A stretch of DNA of 37,710 nt from an uncultured Gammaproteobacteria bacterium. Its GTDB lineage: Bacteria > Pseudomonadota > Gammaproteobacteria > Pseudomonadales > Azotimanducaceae. Positions 1 through 10,153 of this stretch are shown here, piece by piece. The notes beneath the pieces were generated by a model. The model was not told the DNA's origin. It worked only from the letters and a program-made list of their open reading frames with translations, and made no database searches. Location: the NCBI GenBank assembly GCA_913050035.1, contig CAJXAC010000019.1:1-37710 (forward strand), read 5' to 3'. The translations under genes were made by a program, and so were the position numbers. How positions within the stretch are numbered: the stretch's first letter is position 1; every line of letters starts with the position of its first letter.

Positions 1-50
1 TTTTTCAGATTTAGATATATCAAGATCTTGTAAAAATGTTGTTTTTTCAG

Positions 51-68
51 TTTGTTCTATAGAACAAA
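51..68. promoter_or_regulatory. Perfect 18-bp palindrome, possible operator
   Basis: The sequence TTTGTTCTATAGAACAAA is its own reverse complement, with arms TTTGTTC and GAACAAA around TATA. A half-site TTTGTTCT recurs at 208-215, over the start of the weak frame at 209. Such symmetry is typical of a dimeric repressor site. The cognate regulator is not in the window, so the role is inferred. Confidence 0.35.
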
Positions 69-208
69 TGACACTATTTCTTTACAGCCTTCCACGTTCC
101 TCCGTATTGATAAGTGTTCGGATTTTGGGTTTTTACATCCATTAGGCATTCCTCGCACAGAAATGACCACACCATTTCCTGATACTTACACCTAAAAAGG
201 ACATTCTT

Positions 209-499
209 TTGTTCTTTACATCCGAAGCAGGTTTTTTCACGAGTTTTCATGACTTTAATAATACTGTATATATGTACAGCTTTCCAAGATATTTCGTTTC
301 ACCCAACCATGGACTTGTCGTTGGCGATAAAAGCGCCTCCCCATTTTTGATAGAAGAATTTTCTCAGTTAGATTATTTGATCGCACGTTTCCTTAATCTA
401 AACTTCGGGCGTAGAACGAAATGTGTAACGTGTAACCAATGTTTAAACCACGATTTCTTGACTTTTTCGGGTTATTTAAAAAGGACCAGGGAACTCTAA
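209..499 (+). CDS. Hypothetical small protein (doubtful)
   Basis: This open frame of 96 codons begins with TTG, preceded by AAAAAGGA about seven bases upstream, which is a good ribosome-binding site. The product has no family I recognise. It has a CVTCNQC cysteine pattern near residues 72-78, which could be a metal-binding knuckle or chance. There is no signal peptide or clear membrane segment. It lies in the AT-rich flank beside tRNA-Pro, so it could be a small island gene. It could equally be a random open frame, because AT-rich noncoding DNA surrounds it and its composition is not clearly coding. Confidence 0.25.
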   Translation: MFFTSEAGFFTSFHDFNNTVYMYSFPRYFVSPNHGLVVGDKSASPFLIEEFSQLDYLIARFLNLNFGRRTKCVTCNQCLNHDFLTFSGYLKRTREL

Positions 500-523
500 A
501 AATTATATAAATCAATGATTTAG

Positions 524-600
524 TGGTCGGAGTGAGAGGATTTGAACCTCCGGCCCCTACGTCCCGAACGTAGTGCTCTACCAAGCTGAGCTACACTCCG
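524..600 (-). tRNA. tRNA-Pro (anticodon CGG)
   Basis: On the minus strand a full 77-nt cloverleaf can be folded. The acceptor stem is CGGAGTG/CACTCCG, the D stem GCTC/GAGC, the anticodon stem CTACG/CGTAG with loop TTCGGGA, and the T arm GGAGG-TTCAAAT-CCTCT. The discriminator is A and the CCA end is encoded (TGG at 524-526 on the plus strand). The anticodon CGG reads CCG proline codons. The 3' end faces the AT-rich flank at 1-523. Confidence 0.97.
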
Positions 601-608
601 ATGGTCTC

Positions 609-637
609 AGTCTAGTTCCACGGCAATCGCATCGCAA
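609..637 (-). promoter_or_regulatory. Sigma-70 promoter of tRNA-Pro
   Basis: On the minus strand TTGCGA and TAGACT are separated by 17 bases. The predicted start lies a few bases before the mature tRNA 5' end at 600, as is usual for tRNA genes. Confidence 0.6.
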
Positions 638-747
638 TCATTGGTCTGGTGCTGTTGCTTCTAAACAATCTACATCAGTGGTATGGTGATGCGCTTGAGG
701 CGGTTATGTAAGCGACTTACCGCTAGCCAACTGACGGAGAGTTACAT

Positions 748-2112
748 ATGGCCATGCATAGTGATACCGGAAGTGCGGCGGCGTATTGGACATCACGCTT
801 CGCATTTCTGTTAGCGTCAGTGGGTTTTGCGGTGGGACTGGGCAACATTTGGCGTTTCCCCTATGTCACCGGTGAAAACGGTGGGGCCGCCTTTGTCTTG
901 GTCTATTTGGTATGCGTCTTTGCGATTGGTGTGCCGATTTTAATGGCGGAGTTGTTTATTGGTCGTCGTGGTGGCTCATCTCCTGCTGCGAGTATGCAAT
1001 CCGTCGCTGCTGCCAGCGGCCGTAGCCGTCGATGGGGTTGGGTGGGTTCGGCAAATCTGCTGGCCGCCTTCAGCATTATGGTGGCATACAGTGTGGTGTC
1101 AGGCTGGGTGTTGAGCTATCTGCTGCGCGCTCTTATGACCGGTTTTGTTGGGGTTGATGCCACGGCATCGCAGTCGGCTTTTAACGATTTACTAGCTGGC
1201 CCCTGGCAAATGCTTAGCTGGACTCTATTGGCACTGCTGCTGACCGGAGCGATCATTTATGCGGGGGTGCAAAAAGGTATTGAGCGCGCGGTCAAGGTGC
1301 TGATGCCGAGCCTTTTTGCACTCATGTTGCTGCTAGTGGGCTACAACATTGTGGTGGGCGGGTTTGCTGAGGCGGTAGATTATCTCTTTACCCCAGATTT
1401 CAGCAAAATCGATGCCTCTACCGGTTTGGCGGCGGTAGGCCAGGCCTTTTTCTCTATTGGTGTGGCGATGGCGGGCATGATGACCTTTGGTGCTTATTTA
1501 CCTAGTACGGTGTCGATTCCCCGCGCCGCGATCACGATAGCTCTGGCAGATACGTTGGTTGCCATATTGGCGGGTCTGGTCATCTTTCCGGCGGTATTTG
1601 CCAACGGCTTGGATCCAGCCAGTGGTCCGGGCCTTATCTTTCAGACGTTGCCGGTGGCGCTGGCGCAAATGCCTGGAGGCCATGTGGTCAGCATCATGTT
1701 TTTCTTGTTGCTATCGGTGGCGGCAATTACCTCGATGGTGGGGTTAATTGAGCCCTTGGTGCATCGGGCTCAAGAGCGTGGCTGGAGTAGGCATCGCAGC
1801 ACCGTAACGGTGGTGTTAGCCATTGCGATCTGCAGTGTGGTGAGCGTGCTTGGCTACAATGTGTGGTCTGGGGCTATACTCGGTGATTTTGATATCAACA
1901 CGTTGCTCGATCTCTTCGCGAACCAAATGTTGTTGCCGTTAGGGGGCTTATTTATTGCTCTGTTTGCGGGCTGGTTTGTTGCTCCGGACATAGCCCGACA
2001 AGAACTGAATTTAATCGAGGGTTCGGGCTGGATGGCCTGGCGAACGCTGATTCGCTGGCCTGTGCCAATAGCGATCGCGCTTATTTTTGTGGTCGGCGTA
2101 TCGAACCTATAG
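748..2112 (+). CDS. Sodium-dependent transporter, neurotransmitter:sodium symporter (SLC6) family
   Basis: This 454-residue inner-membrane protein probably imports an amino acid or related solute with sodium. The first membrane segment carries the family signature GLGNIWRFPYVTGENGGAAF (around residues 31-50), where the unwound helix binds sodium and substrate. About eleven or twelve hydrophobic segments follow, the usual layout of bacterial LeuT/MhsT-like members, and the length is normal. The ATG at 748 has CGGAGA about eight bases upstream. It stands alone and converges on ispB with only six bases between the stops. The substrate cannot be told from the sequence. Confidence 0.9.
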   Translation: MAMHSDTGSAAAYWTSRFAFLLASVGFAVGLGNIWRFPYVTGENGGAAFVLVYLVCVFAIGVPILMAELFIGRRGGSSPAASMQSVAAASGRSRRWGWVGSANLLAAFSIMVAYSVVSGWVLSYLLRALMTGFVGVDATASQSAFNDLLAGPWQMLSWTLLALLLTGAIIYAGVQKGIERAVKVLMPSLFALMLLLVGYNIVVGGFAEAVDYLFTPDFSKIDASTGLAAVGQAFFSIGVAMAGMMTFGAYLPSTVSIPRAAITIALADTLVAILAGLVIFPAVFANGLDPASGPGLIFQTLPVALAQMPGGHVVSIMFFLLLSVAAITSMVGLIEPLVHRAQERGWSRHRSTVTVVLAIAICSVVSVLGYNVWSGAILGDFDINTLLDLFANQMLLPLGGLFIALFAGWFVAPDIARQELNLIEGSGWMAWRTLIRWPVPIAIALIFVVGVSNL

Positions 2113-2118
2113 GTCGAC

Positions 2119-3159
2119 TTAGCCAAGTCGTGACAAGCTGTAGTGGCTAAGCTGAATAAGAGCCTGTTGGTAGTCGTTGCCAGGAATCTGATTCAAGTAC
2201 TGCAGCGCGGTCTCGATCTCTTGCTGCGCGCAAGTTTTGGTGTAGTCCAGTGCCCCGCATTGATCAACGACGCGTAAGATGTCGCCAAGCATGGCCACGT
2301 TTTTGCGTTCTACCGCGTCGCGCACGGCAGCTTGATCGGTGGCGTCTGCATTTTGCAACGCATAGATCAGCGGCAGGGTCAGCTTACCTTCGGCTAGGTC
2401 ATCACCGACGTTTTTACCCATGGATTCGCTATTGCCACGATAATCTAGCCAGTCGTCAAGCAGTTGGTAGGCCAGACCGAAGTGCAGGCCAAACCGACGC
2501 ATGGACTCGATGTGCCCTGCATCGATTTGAGAGACTTGTTGGCTCGCCAGTAGCGCCCCAGTATGGCTGGCGGCTTCGAACAGTAGGGCAGTTTTGCAGC
2601 GAATGACCTCGCGGTATTCGGCTTCATTTAAGTCGCAGTTACCGATATTGGTCAGCTGCATTACTTCGCCTTCAGCGATGGTATTAGTCGCACGGGAGAG
2701 TACCCCCATGATCTCCAGACTACCTAGATCCACCATTAACTGAAACGCGCGGCTGTAGAGAAAATCGCCAACTAACACGCTTGGTGCGTTACCCCACTTT
2801 TGGTTTGCAGTTGGTTTGCCCCGGCGCAGTCCAGAATGATCAACCACATCATCATGCAATAGCGTGGCGGTATGTAAGAACTCGATAATGGTGGCAAGTT
2901 TTACGTGTTGGTCGCCGGTATAGCCTAGGGCTTGACTGCTCAGCAGCACCATTAAAGGCCGCAAACGCTTGCCCCCGCTTTCGACGATATAGCTGCCGAT
3001 GTCCTCGACCATGGTGACGTCGGAGGTTAACTGCTCTGGGATTAGTTGATTAACTGCCCTGAATTCGCTCTGTACCAGACCGTAGACAGAGCCAAGATCG
3101 GCGATTGCATCGGCTGTGCGGCTTACCGTGGTCACGGCTGTTGCAGAATTCTGACTCAT
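2119..3159 (-). CDS. ispB: Octaprenyl diphosphate synthase (polyprenyl synthetase)
   Basis: The 346-residue trans-prenyltransferase condenses isopentenyl diphosphate units to make the quinone side chain. The first aspartate-rich motif reads LLHDDVVDHSGLRRGKPTAN and the second is QLLDDWLDYRG. Both bind the magnesium-diphosphate substrate. GGKRLRP near residues 58-64 is the conserved substrate-binding segment. The N-terminus is about 20 residues longer than E. coli IspB; an internal start is possible. Position supports the call: ispB lies divergently upstream of rplU-rpmA-obgE in many gammaproteobacteria. The product chain length (C40 versus C45) cannot be read from sequence. Confidence 0.93.
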   Translation of the reverse strand: MSQNSATAVTTVSRTADAIADLGSVYGLVQSEFRAVNQLIPEQLTSDVTMVEDIGSYIVESGGKRLRPLMVLLSSQALGYTGDQHVKLATIIEFLHTATLLHDDVVDHSGLRRGKPTANQKWGNAPSVLVGDFLYSRAFQLMVDLGSLEIMGVLSRATNTIAEGEVMQLTNIGNCDLNEAEYREVIRCKTALLFEAASHTGALLASQQVSQIDAGHIESMRRFGLHFGLAYQLLDDWLDYRGNSESMGKNVGDDLAEGKLTLPLIYALQNADATDQAAVRDAVERKNVAMLGDILRVVDQCGALDYTKTCAQQEIETALQYLNQIPGNDYQQALIQLSHYSLSRLG

Positions 3160-3244
3160 TAAGTTGAAATCTCTTTATTGGGTTCCAGTGCTATTCGCAT
3201 TGCAGCGGATGAACCCTACACTAGGCGCCGCTTGGAAGGGGGGC

Positions 3245-3250
3245 ATTATA
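3245..3250 (-). promoter_or_regulatory. Possible -10 element for ispB
   Basis: The minus strand reads TATAAT here, a perfect -10 hexamer about 85 bases upstream of the ispB start. No good -35 hexamer is found at 16-18 bases, so this is tentative. Confidence 0.3.
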
Positions 3251-3332
3251 GGCTGTGGTGGGTTGAATTGGCGAGTCACGATGACGTGATACCTCATGTT
3301 GCAATTGACTGTGTTGTAGCCGGCTCAGAGCG

Positions 3333-3361
3333 TTGTAATCGCTGGTTTTTGTCCGTAGAAT
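3333..3361 (+). promoter_or_regulatory. Sigma-70 promoter of rplU-rpmA
   Basis: TTGTAA at 3333-3338 and TAGAAT at 3356-3361 are spaced by exactly 17 bases. Transcription would start near 3368, giving a leader of about 100 bases before rplU. Confidence 0.6.
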
Positions 3362-3469
3362 GCAGCGCCTTTTACGGCAGGGCTAGGTGACACTGAGTTA
3401 CCTTTCAAGGCATCGAACAGGGATCTGTTGACTGCCCAAACGTCAGCAGTATGCGCTAGGAGTAATATA

Positions 3470-3784
3470 ATGTTTGCAGTGTTCCAAAGTGGTGGTAAAC
3501 AGCACCGCGTTTCCGAAGGTGACGTTGTAAAAGTTGAGTTAGTGGACGGTGAGCCTGGTGCGGAAGTGGTATTCGACCGGGTACTTATGGTTGCCGATGG
3601 CGATAACGTCAATGTTGGTGCGCCGTACGTTAACGAAGGCAAGGTCACCGCTGAGGTGTTGCGTATTGATCGTGCGAAGAAAGTGCGCATTATCAAATTT
3701 AAGCGGCGCAAAGATTATTTGAAGCGTCAAGGCCACAGACAGTGGTTCACCGAAGTGAAAATTACTGGCATTAGCGCGGCTTAA
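3470..3784 (+). CDS. rplU: 50S ribosomal protein L21
   Basis: The 104-residue protein has the L21 start [14 protein letters not shown] and the conserved C-terminal [14 protein letters not shown] segment that contacts 23S rRNA. I placed the start at the ATG at 3470 because AGGAG lies just upstream (3458-3462) and this gives the normal family length. An earlier in-frame start at 3428 would add 14 unconserved residues. It is the first gene of the rplU-rpmA transcript. Confidence 0.97.
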   Translation: MFAVFQSGGKQHRVSEGDVVKVELVDGEPGAEVVFDRVLMVADGDNVNVGAPYVNEGKVTAEVLRIDRAKKVRIIKFKRRKDYLKRQGHRQWFTEVKITGISAA

Positions 3785-3847
3785 TCCCGACGCTGGTGGC
3801 AATAGGATAGAAGACGGCCATAGAGCCGAGAAACTCGAGAGAAGAAA

Positions 3848-4111
3848 ATGGCACATAAGAAAGCAGGCGGTAGTACTCGAAACGGTCGCGATTCTGAGTC
3901 GAAACGCCTTGGTGTGAAGAAATTTGGCGGCCAGAAAGTAGTGCCGGGTAATATCATTGTGCGGCAGCGTGGTACCAAGTTCCATCCGGGTGAAAACGTT
4001 GGCTGTGGCCGTGATCACACTTTGTTCGCGAAAGCCGAAGGGGAAGTTGTATTCTCAATCCGTGGCCGGCTGCGACGTAAAACCATCAGTGTGGTGCCAG
4101 CAGCCCAATAG
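3848..4111 (+). CDS. rpmA: 50S ribosomal protein L27
   Basis: The 87-residue protein begins [16 protein letters not shown]. This is the flexible N-terminus that reaches the peptidyl transferase centre. It continues with the family core [20 protein letters not shown]. The length matches the usual 85 residues. A purine-rich GAGAGAAGAAA precedes the ATG. It follows rplU and is closed by a strong terminator at 4171-4196. Confidence 0.97.
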   Translation: MAHKKAGGSTRNGRDSESKRLGVKKFGGQKVVPGNIIVRQRGTKFHPGENVGCGRDHTLFAKAEGEVVFSIRGRLRRKTISVVPAAQ

Positions 4112-4170
4112 GCGGCAACATTCAGCCTTGCACTCGTAAGTTGAGTCAAAGCAAGGTTTAATGAGTTCCG

Positions 4171-6561
<2,391 letters not shown>

Positions 6562-6567
6562 CGCGGA

Positions 6568-6840
6568 CTAGTCGGCGCTGCTGAGTGCTTTTACTTTCTT
6601 GGTAAGACGAGACTTATGACGAGCAGCCTGATTTTTGTGCATGATGCCCTTAGTAACCATTTTGTCGATCATGGGCAAAGCCTGAACCAAGGCGCCACCA
6701 GCGGTCTCAGCATCTTTGGCTTCTACCGCGCCAAGAACTCGCTTAATGTAGGTGCGCACGGTGGAGCGCTGGCTAGCGTTATGCGCACGACGTTTTTCAG
6801 ACTGACGGGCACGTTTCTTTGCTTGCGGACTGTTAGCCAA
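6568..6840 (-). CDS. rpsT: 30S ribosomal protein S20
   Basis: The 90-residue basic protein has the S20 start ANSPQAKKRARQSEKRRAHN and the helical-bundle core that binds 16S rRNA. The start codon is TTG (CAA at 6838-6840 on the plus strand), preceded by AGGAG. No ATG exists at the conserved N-terminus. E. coli rpsT also starts with UUG, which is linked to its autogenous control. The gene is convergent with proB and divergent from murJ, the usual location. Confidence 0.96.
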   Translation of the reverse strand: MANSPQAKKRARQSEKRRAHNASQRSTVRTYIKRVLGAVEAKDAETAGGALVQALPMIDKMVTKGIMHKNQAARHKSRLTKKVKALSSAD

Positions 6841-6875
6841 GGAGATCTCCTGAAGCGGCGAAAAAATGAGGCGGC

Positions 6876-6904
6876 AATATGCCGTTAGGGTGTACGGATG
6901 TCAA
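6876..6904 (-). promoter_or_regulatory. Sigma-70 promoter of rpsT
   Basis: On the minus strand TTGACA and CATATT are separated by exactly 17 bases. The -35 is a perfect consensus. Transcription would begin about 30 bases upstream of the TTG start. Confidence 0.7.
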
Positions 6905-6943
6905 CCGACGTATGCAGTTTATAGTCGGTCTTGAGATAAAAAC

Positions 6944-8533
6944 ATGAAATCACCGAAAACCGAAGATACCGCATCAGCGACCGATAATATGGCGCGTCAG
7001 GGTAGTGTTGTCGCCAGTATGACAATGTTGTCGCGTATCAGTGGCTTAGCTCGTGATGTGGTGCTGTCGTATTTGTTCGGAGCTTCGCAGATTGCGGACA
7101 TGTTTTTTGTTGCCTTCCGCATTCCTAATTTCTTTCGCCGGTTGTTTGCTGAAGGCGCTTTTAACCAAGCCTTTGTGCCAGTGCTAATGCAATATAAAGC
7201 AGCTGGCCAGGCTCAATTGTTAAGTTTTATTGCGTCGTTATCCGGCTTATTCGCGACGGCCCTGGCGCTCTTTGTCATCGCCGGAGTGCTTTTTGCCCCG
7301 GCCCTGACCGCGCTATTTGCTCCGGGATTCCTCGATCAGCCCGACGTCTATCGGCAGACTAGTGAACTGGTGCGCATCACCTTTCCCTATCTTGGACTGA
7401 TTTCTCTGACCGCTTATGCGGCAGCGTTGCTCAATGCCCATGGCTATTTTGCGTTGCCCGCGGTAACACCGGTATTACTGAATATATGTTTGATGCTGGC
7501 GGCCATGGTGGCAATTTTCGGTTGGGTGGACGCCCAGCCGGTAGTTATTGTTGCCTGGGGTGTGATGGTGGCGGGTATTGTGCAGTTACTCGTGCAATTA
7601 CCAACCCTCGGTCGCCTCGGACTGTTACCACGGCCGAATTTGAATACCAAGCAGGAAGGCGTTCGGCAGGTTGGCCAGCTGCTGTTACCGGCAGTATTTG
7701 CCGCATCAGTTGCGCAAATCAATGCTTTGGTGAATACGATCCTGGCGTCCACGCTGGTATCCGGCAGTATTGCTTGGCTGTATTACGCGGATCGACTGCT
7801 TGAGCTACCGGTAGGATTAGTGGCGGTAGCCTTGGGAACAGTAATCCTACCGCATCTCTCAAGTATGGTGGCGCGTAACGACCAGCAGCGTTTTAACGCG
7901 ACTCTAGATTGGGGATTGCACCTAGGTCTTATGCTGGCTTTACCTGCAGCTGTGGCCTTGTGGTTCCTCGCTGAGCCCTTGGTTGCGGTCATGTTTGCCA
8001 GTTTTGGTGGTGCTATGACGGCACACGATGTGGTTATGGCCGCCGCTGCATTAGAGATGTTTGCCCTGGCTTTGCCAGGATTTGTGTTAGTTAAAGTTTT
8101 ACAGCCTGCTTTTTTTGCCAATCAAGATACGCGCACACCCTTTCGTTATGCGGCTATTGCGGTTGCCGTTAACCTCGTTGCCAGTCTTGCAACCTTCAGT
8201 TGGATGGGCCACGTGGGCCTTGCCCTAGCCACGGCTCTATCCGCTTGGACTCAGGCACTGCTGTTATTTTATGGGCTTGCTGCTAAAGGTCGCTATCAGA
8301 TGGGCGGGCAATTGCTTGGTTGGTCTGTGCGGGCGTTGTTTTGTTCGATGTTATTGGCTGTGGGGCTATGGTATTTCTCGCCGCCGGACACCGAGTGGTT
8401 AACCATGTTACCGCTGGCGCGGGTGGGTTGGCTTGCGTTGATCGTCTTAGCGGGCCTGATGGGGTATGCAGTCGCACTATTTTTGTTTGGGTTGCGGCCC
8501 CATCATTTGCGCAATCACGGCGCGACTTTGTAA
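6944..8533 (+). CDS. murJ: Lipid II flippase MurJ (MviN)
   Basis: The 529-residue inner-membrane protein of the MOP exporter superfamily moves the peptidoglycan precursor lipid II across the membrane. The early segment SMTMLSRISGLARDVVLSYL and the following FRIPNFFRRLFAEGAFNQAF are family hallmarks; the latter includes the cytoplasmic-loop arginines needed in E. coli MurJ. About fourteen hydrophobic segments are present and the length is normal. The ATG at 6944 follows a weak GAGAT site. It lies upstream of ribF, as in Pseudomonas and E. coli relatives. Confidence 0.95.
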   Translation: MKSPKTEDTASATDNMARQGSVVASMTMLSRISGLARDVVLSYLFGASQIADMFFVAFRIPNFFRRLFAEGAFNQAFVPVLMQYKAAGQAQLLSFIASLSGLFATALALFVIAGVLFAPALTALFAPGFLDQPDVYRQTSELVRITFPYLGLISLTAYAAALLNAHGYFALPAVTPVLLNICLMLAAMVAIFGWVDAQPVVIVAWGVMVAGIVQLLVQLPTLGRLGLLPRPNLNTKQEGVRQVGQLLLPAVFAASVAQINALVNTILASTLVSGSIAWLYYADRLLELPVGLVAVALGTVILPHLSSMVARNDQQRFNATLDWGLHLGLMLALPAAVALWFLAEPLVAVMFASFGGAMTAHDVVMAAAALEMFALALPGFVLVKVLQPAFFANQDTRTPFRYAAIAVAVNLVASLATFSWMGHVGLALATALSAWTQALLLFYGLAAKGRYQMGGQLLGWSVRALFCSMLLAVGLWYFSPPDTEWLTMLPLARVGWLALIVLAGLMGYAVALFLFGLRPHHLRNHGATL

Positions 8534-8578
8534 CGAATCCTTCGCCTCCCAACGGCCAAATACGCCTATACTTGGCTT

Positions 8579-9517
8579 ATGGACATTATCTCTGGACTGC
8601 ACAATCTGCGGCCGCATCACAAGGGCTGTGTATTAACCATCGGCAACTTCGATGGGGTGCACCGTGGCCACCAGCAGTTGATTGAGCATCTGCGCTCTCA
8701 GTCACAGAGATTGCAATTGCCGACCATGCTAATGACCTTTGAGCCGCAGCCTCGGGAGTTTTTTGCCGGCGCTATGCTGCCGGCTCGACTAACGCGTTTT
8801 AGAGAAAAAGTGCATTTGCTTGAGCGTACTGGTTTGGATCGTTTGTTGTGCATGCCCTTTAATGAGCAAACTTCGCAGATTCCCGCGGAGTGGTTCGCTG
8901 AGGAATTTTTGACCGAGTTGGTGGATGCTCGTTATGTGGTCATCGGTGACGACTTTCGTTTTGGTCATGAGCGTAAGGGCGACTTTCAACTGTTGCAAAA
9001 TAGCGGCGCGCGCTTGGGCTACGAGGTTATTTCAGTCGATACAGTGTTGCAGGGTGGGGATCGTGTCAGCAGTACTCTGGTGCGCTCTACGCTGTCCGCG
9101 GGAGATTTTGGTAAAGCTGCTGAATTGTTAGGTCACGAATATTTCATTATGGGTCGAGTAGTCTATGGGCGTCAGCTAGGGCGTCAGCTAGGCGTGCCAA
9201 CGGCAAATGTGAAGCTGCAGCGTTACCGAGCGGCCCTAGAAGGGGTGTATTGCGTCACGGTTGATGGAGTGGCTGAGGACGGCCGCGCCCTCGAAGGCAT
9301 CGCAAACATTGGCGTACGACCCACCGTTGATGGCAAAGAGCCACTGCTAGAGGTCCATGTGTTCGATTTTTCTGGTGACCTTTACGGCCGCCGCATTCGG
9401 GTGACCTTTAAGCATAAGTTGCGTGACGAACAGGCCTTCGCATCGGTGGAATTATTAAAGCAACAGATCGATGCGGATTTGCTCAACGCGCGTCGCTGGT
9501 TTGCCGAATCTATTTGA
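8579..9517 (+). CDS. ribF: Bifunctional riboflavin kinase / FAD synthetase
   Basis: The 312-residue cytosolic enzyme makes FMN and then FAD from riboflavin. The N-terminal adenylyltransferase domain (about residues 1-180) contains TIGNFDGVHRGHQ. The C-terminal riboflavin kinase domain (about 185-310) contains GRQLGVPTANV and ANIGVRPTVDG. The gene begins 45 bases after murJ. In most relatives ileS follows directly, but here lspA begins only 19 bases after the ribF stop. Confidence 0.96.
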   Translation: MDIISGLHNLRPHHKGCVLTIGNFDGVHRGHQQLIEHLRSQSQRLQLPTMLMTFEPQPREFFAGAMLPARLTRFREKVHLLERTGLDRLLCMPFNEQTSQIPAEWFAEEFLTELVDARYVVIGDDFRFGHERKGDFQLLQNSGARLGYEVISVDTVLQGGDRVSSTLVRSTLSAGDFGKAAELLGHEYFIMGRVVYGRQLGRQLGVPTANVKLQRYRAALEGVYCVTVDGVAEDGRALEGIANIGVRPTVDGKEPLLEVHVFDFSGDLYGRRIRVTFKHKLRDEQAFASVELLKQQIDADLLNARRWFAESI

Positions 9518-9536
9518 CTGCTGGACATCTGATCTT

Positions 9537-10094
9537 ATGAGCGACCAAGCGCCGCAACAGGCAGAGCGAGATAGGGTCTCGAAAGCGCGTATCCAGGGGA
9601 ATTTGCTGCGTTGGATGCCTCTGGCTGTGGTGGTTGCTGGGTTAGACCAAGCCACGAAAGCCTGGGTGACGTCGCTACTGGTGCATGGTGAGCGTATTCA
9701 AGTGTTGCCATTTTTTGCTTGGGTGCGCTGGCACAACGAAGGCGCCGCATTTTCATTTTTGGCCTCGGCAGGAGGCTGGCAAAGATGGTTTTTCATCGTT
9801 TTGGCGCTGTTTTTTTCGGTTTATATCGTTTGGGAAATAGCGCGTTTGAGTGATCGTGAACGTAACCTTGGGTGGGTTTATGGGCTGATTTTAGGTGGCG
9901 CGGTGGGTAATGTGATTGATCGCATACTGCACGGGCACGTTGTGGACTTCGTGCTAGTGCATTATCAGCAGCACATTTTTCCGGCTTTTAATGTGGCCGA
10001 TTCAGCGCTCTTCTGCGGAGTGGTTTTGTGGGGCATTTTGCTGCTACAAGAATTTCGCAAAGATCGGGCGGATCGACGCAGCGCGTTTAAATAG
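9537..10094 (+). CDS. lspA: Lipoprotein signal peptidase (signal peptidase II)
   Basis: The 185-residue inner-membrane aspartyl protease removes the signal peptide from diacylglyceryl-prolipoproteins, such as the BamD encoded nearby. Four membrane segments are visible. The conserved boxes are LDQATKAW, HNEGAAFSFL, GGAVGNVIDR, GHVVDFVLVHY and FNVADSAL. The last two carry the catalytic aspartates. I chose the ATG at 9537, after the ribF stop. An in-frame ATG at 9471 lies inside ribF and would add 22 atypical residues. The ribosome-binding site is weak, suggesting coupling to ribF. Confidence 0.94.
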   Translation: MSDQAPQQAERDRVSKARIQGNLLRWMPLAVVVAGLDQATKAWVTSLLVHGERIQVLPFFAWVRWHNEGAAFSFLASAGGWQRWFFIVLALFFSVYIVWEIARLSDRERNLGWVYGLILGGAVGNVIDRILHGHVVDFVLVHYQQHIFPAFNVADSALFCGVVLWGILLLQEFRKDRADRRSAFK

Positions 10095-10153
10095 CGGGTA
10101 ATTCTTAGCCCGTTTGTATTGGCTGGTGACAATATAAGTAAGGAAATTATTGG

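Larger units (their letters stand above)
1..523. other. AT-rich flank beside tRNA-Pro, no clear gene
   Basis: This stretch is visibly richer in A and T than the rest of the window and carries no recognisable protein family on either strand. It contains short palindromes (21-30 and 51-68) and one weak open frame (209-499). It ends exactly at the 3' end of the tRNA-Pro gene, the side where tyrosine-recombinase elements usually integrate. I infer it is the edge of an inserted island or a decayed remnant. No integrase and no second copy of the tRNA 3' end is visible inside the window. Confidence 0.5.
3160..3469. other. Divergent ispB / rplU control region
   Basis: These 310 bases separate ispB and rplU and carry no gene. 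They hold a strong rightward promoter (3333-3361), a perfect leftward TATAAT (3245-3250 on the minus strand) and an inverted repeat TCACG-ATGA-CGTGA at 3276-3289. The rplU leader from the predicted start is about 100 bases, long enough for the translational control known for ribosomal protein operons, but I see no specific structure. Confidence 0.5.

Noticed and set aside
393-584. Minus-strand frame of 63 codons crossing the tRNA-Pro gene
   Set aside because: Most of it is translated tRNA sequence (the GAGGSNPLTPT pattern typical of reading through a tRNA) and it overlaps a confident tRNA.
3539-4018. 159-codon minus-strand frame across rplU and rpmA
   Set aside because: It overlaps two certain ribosomal protein genes and has no recognisable features.
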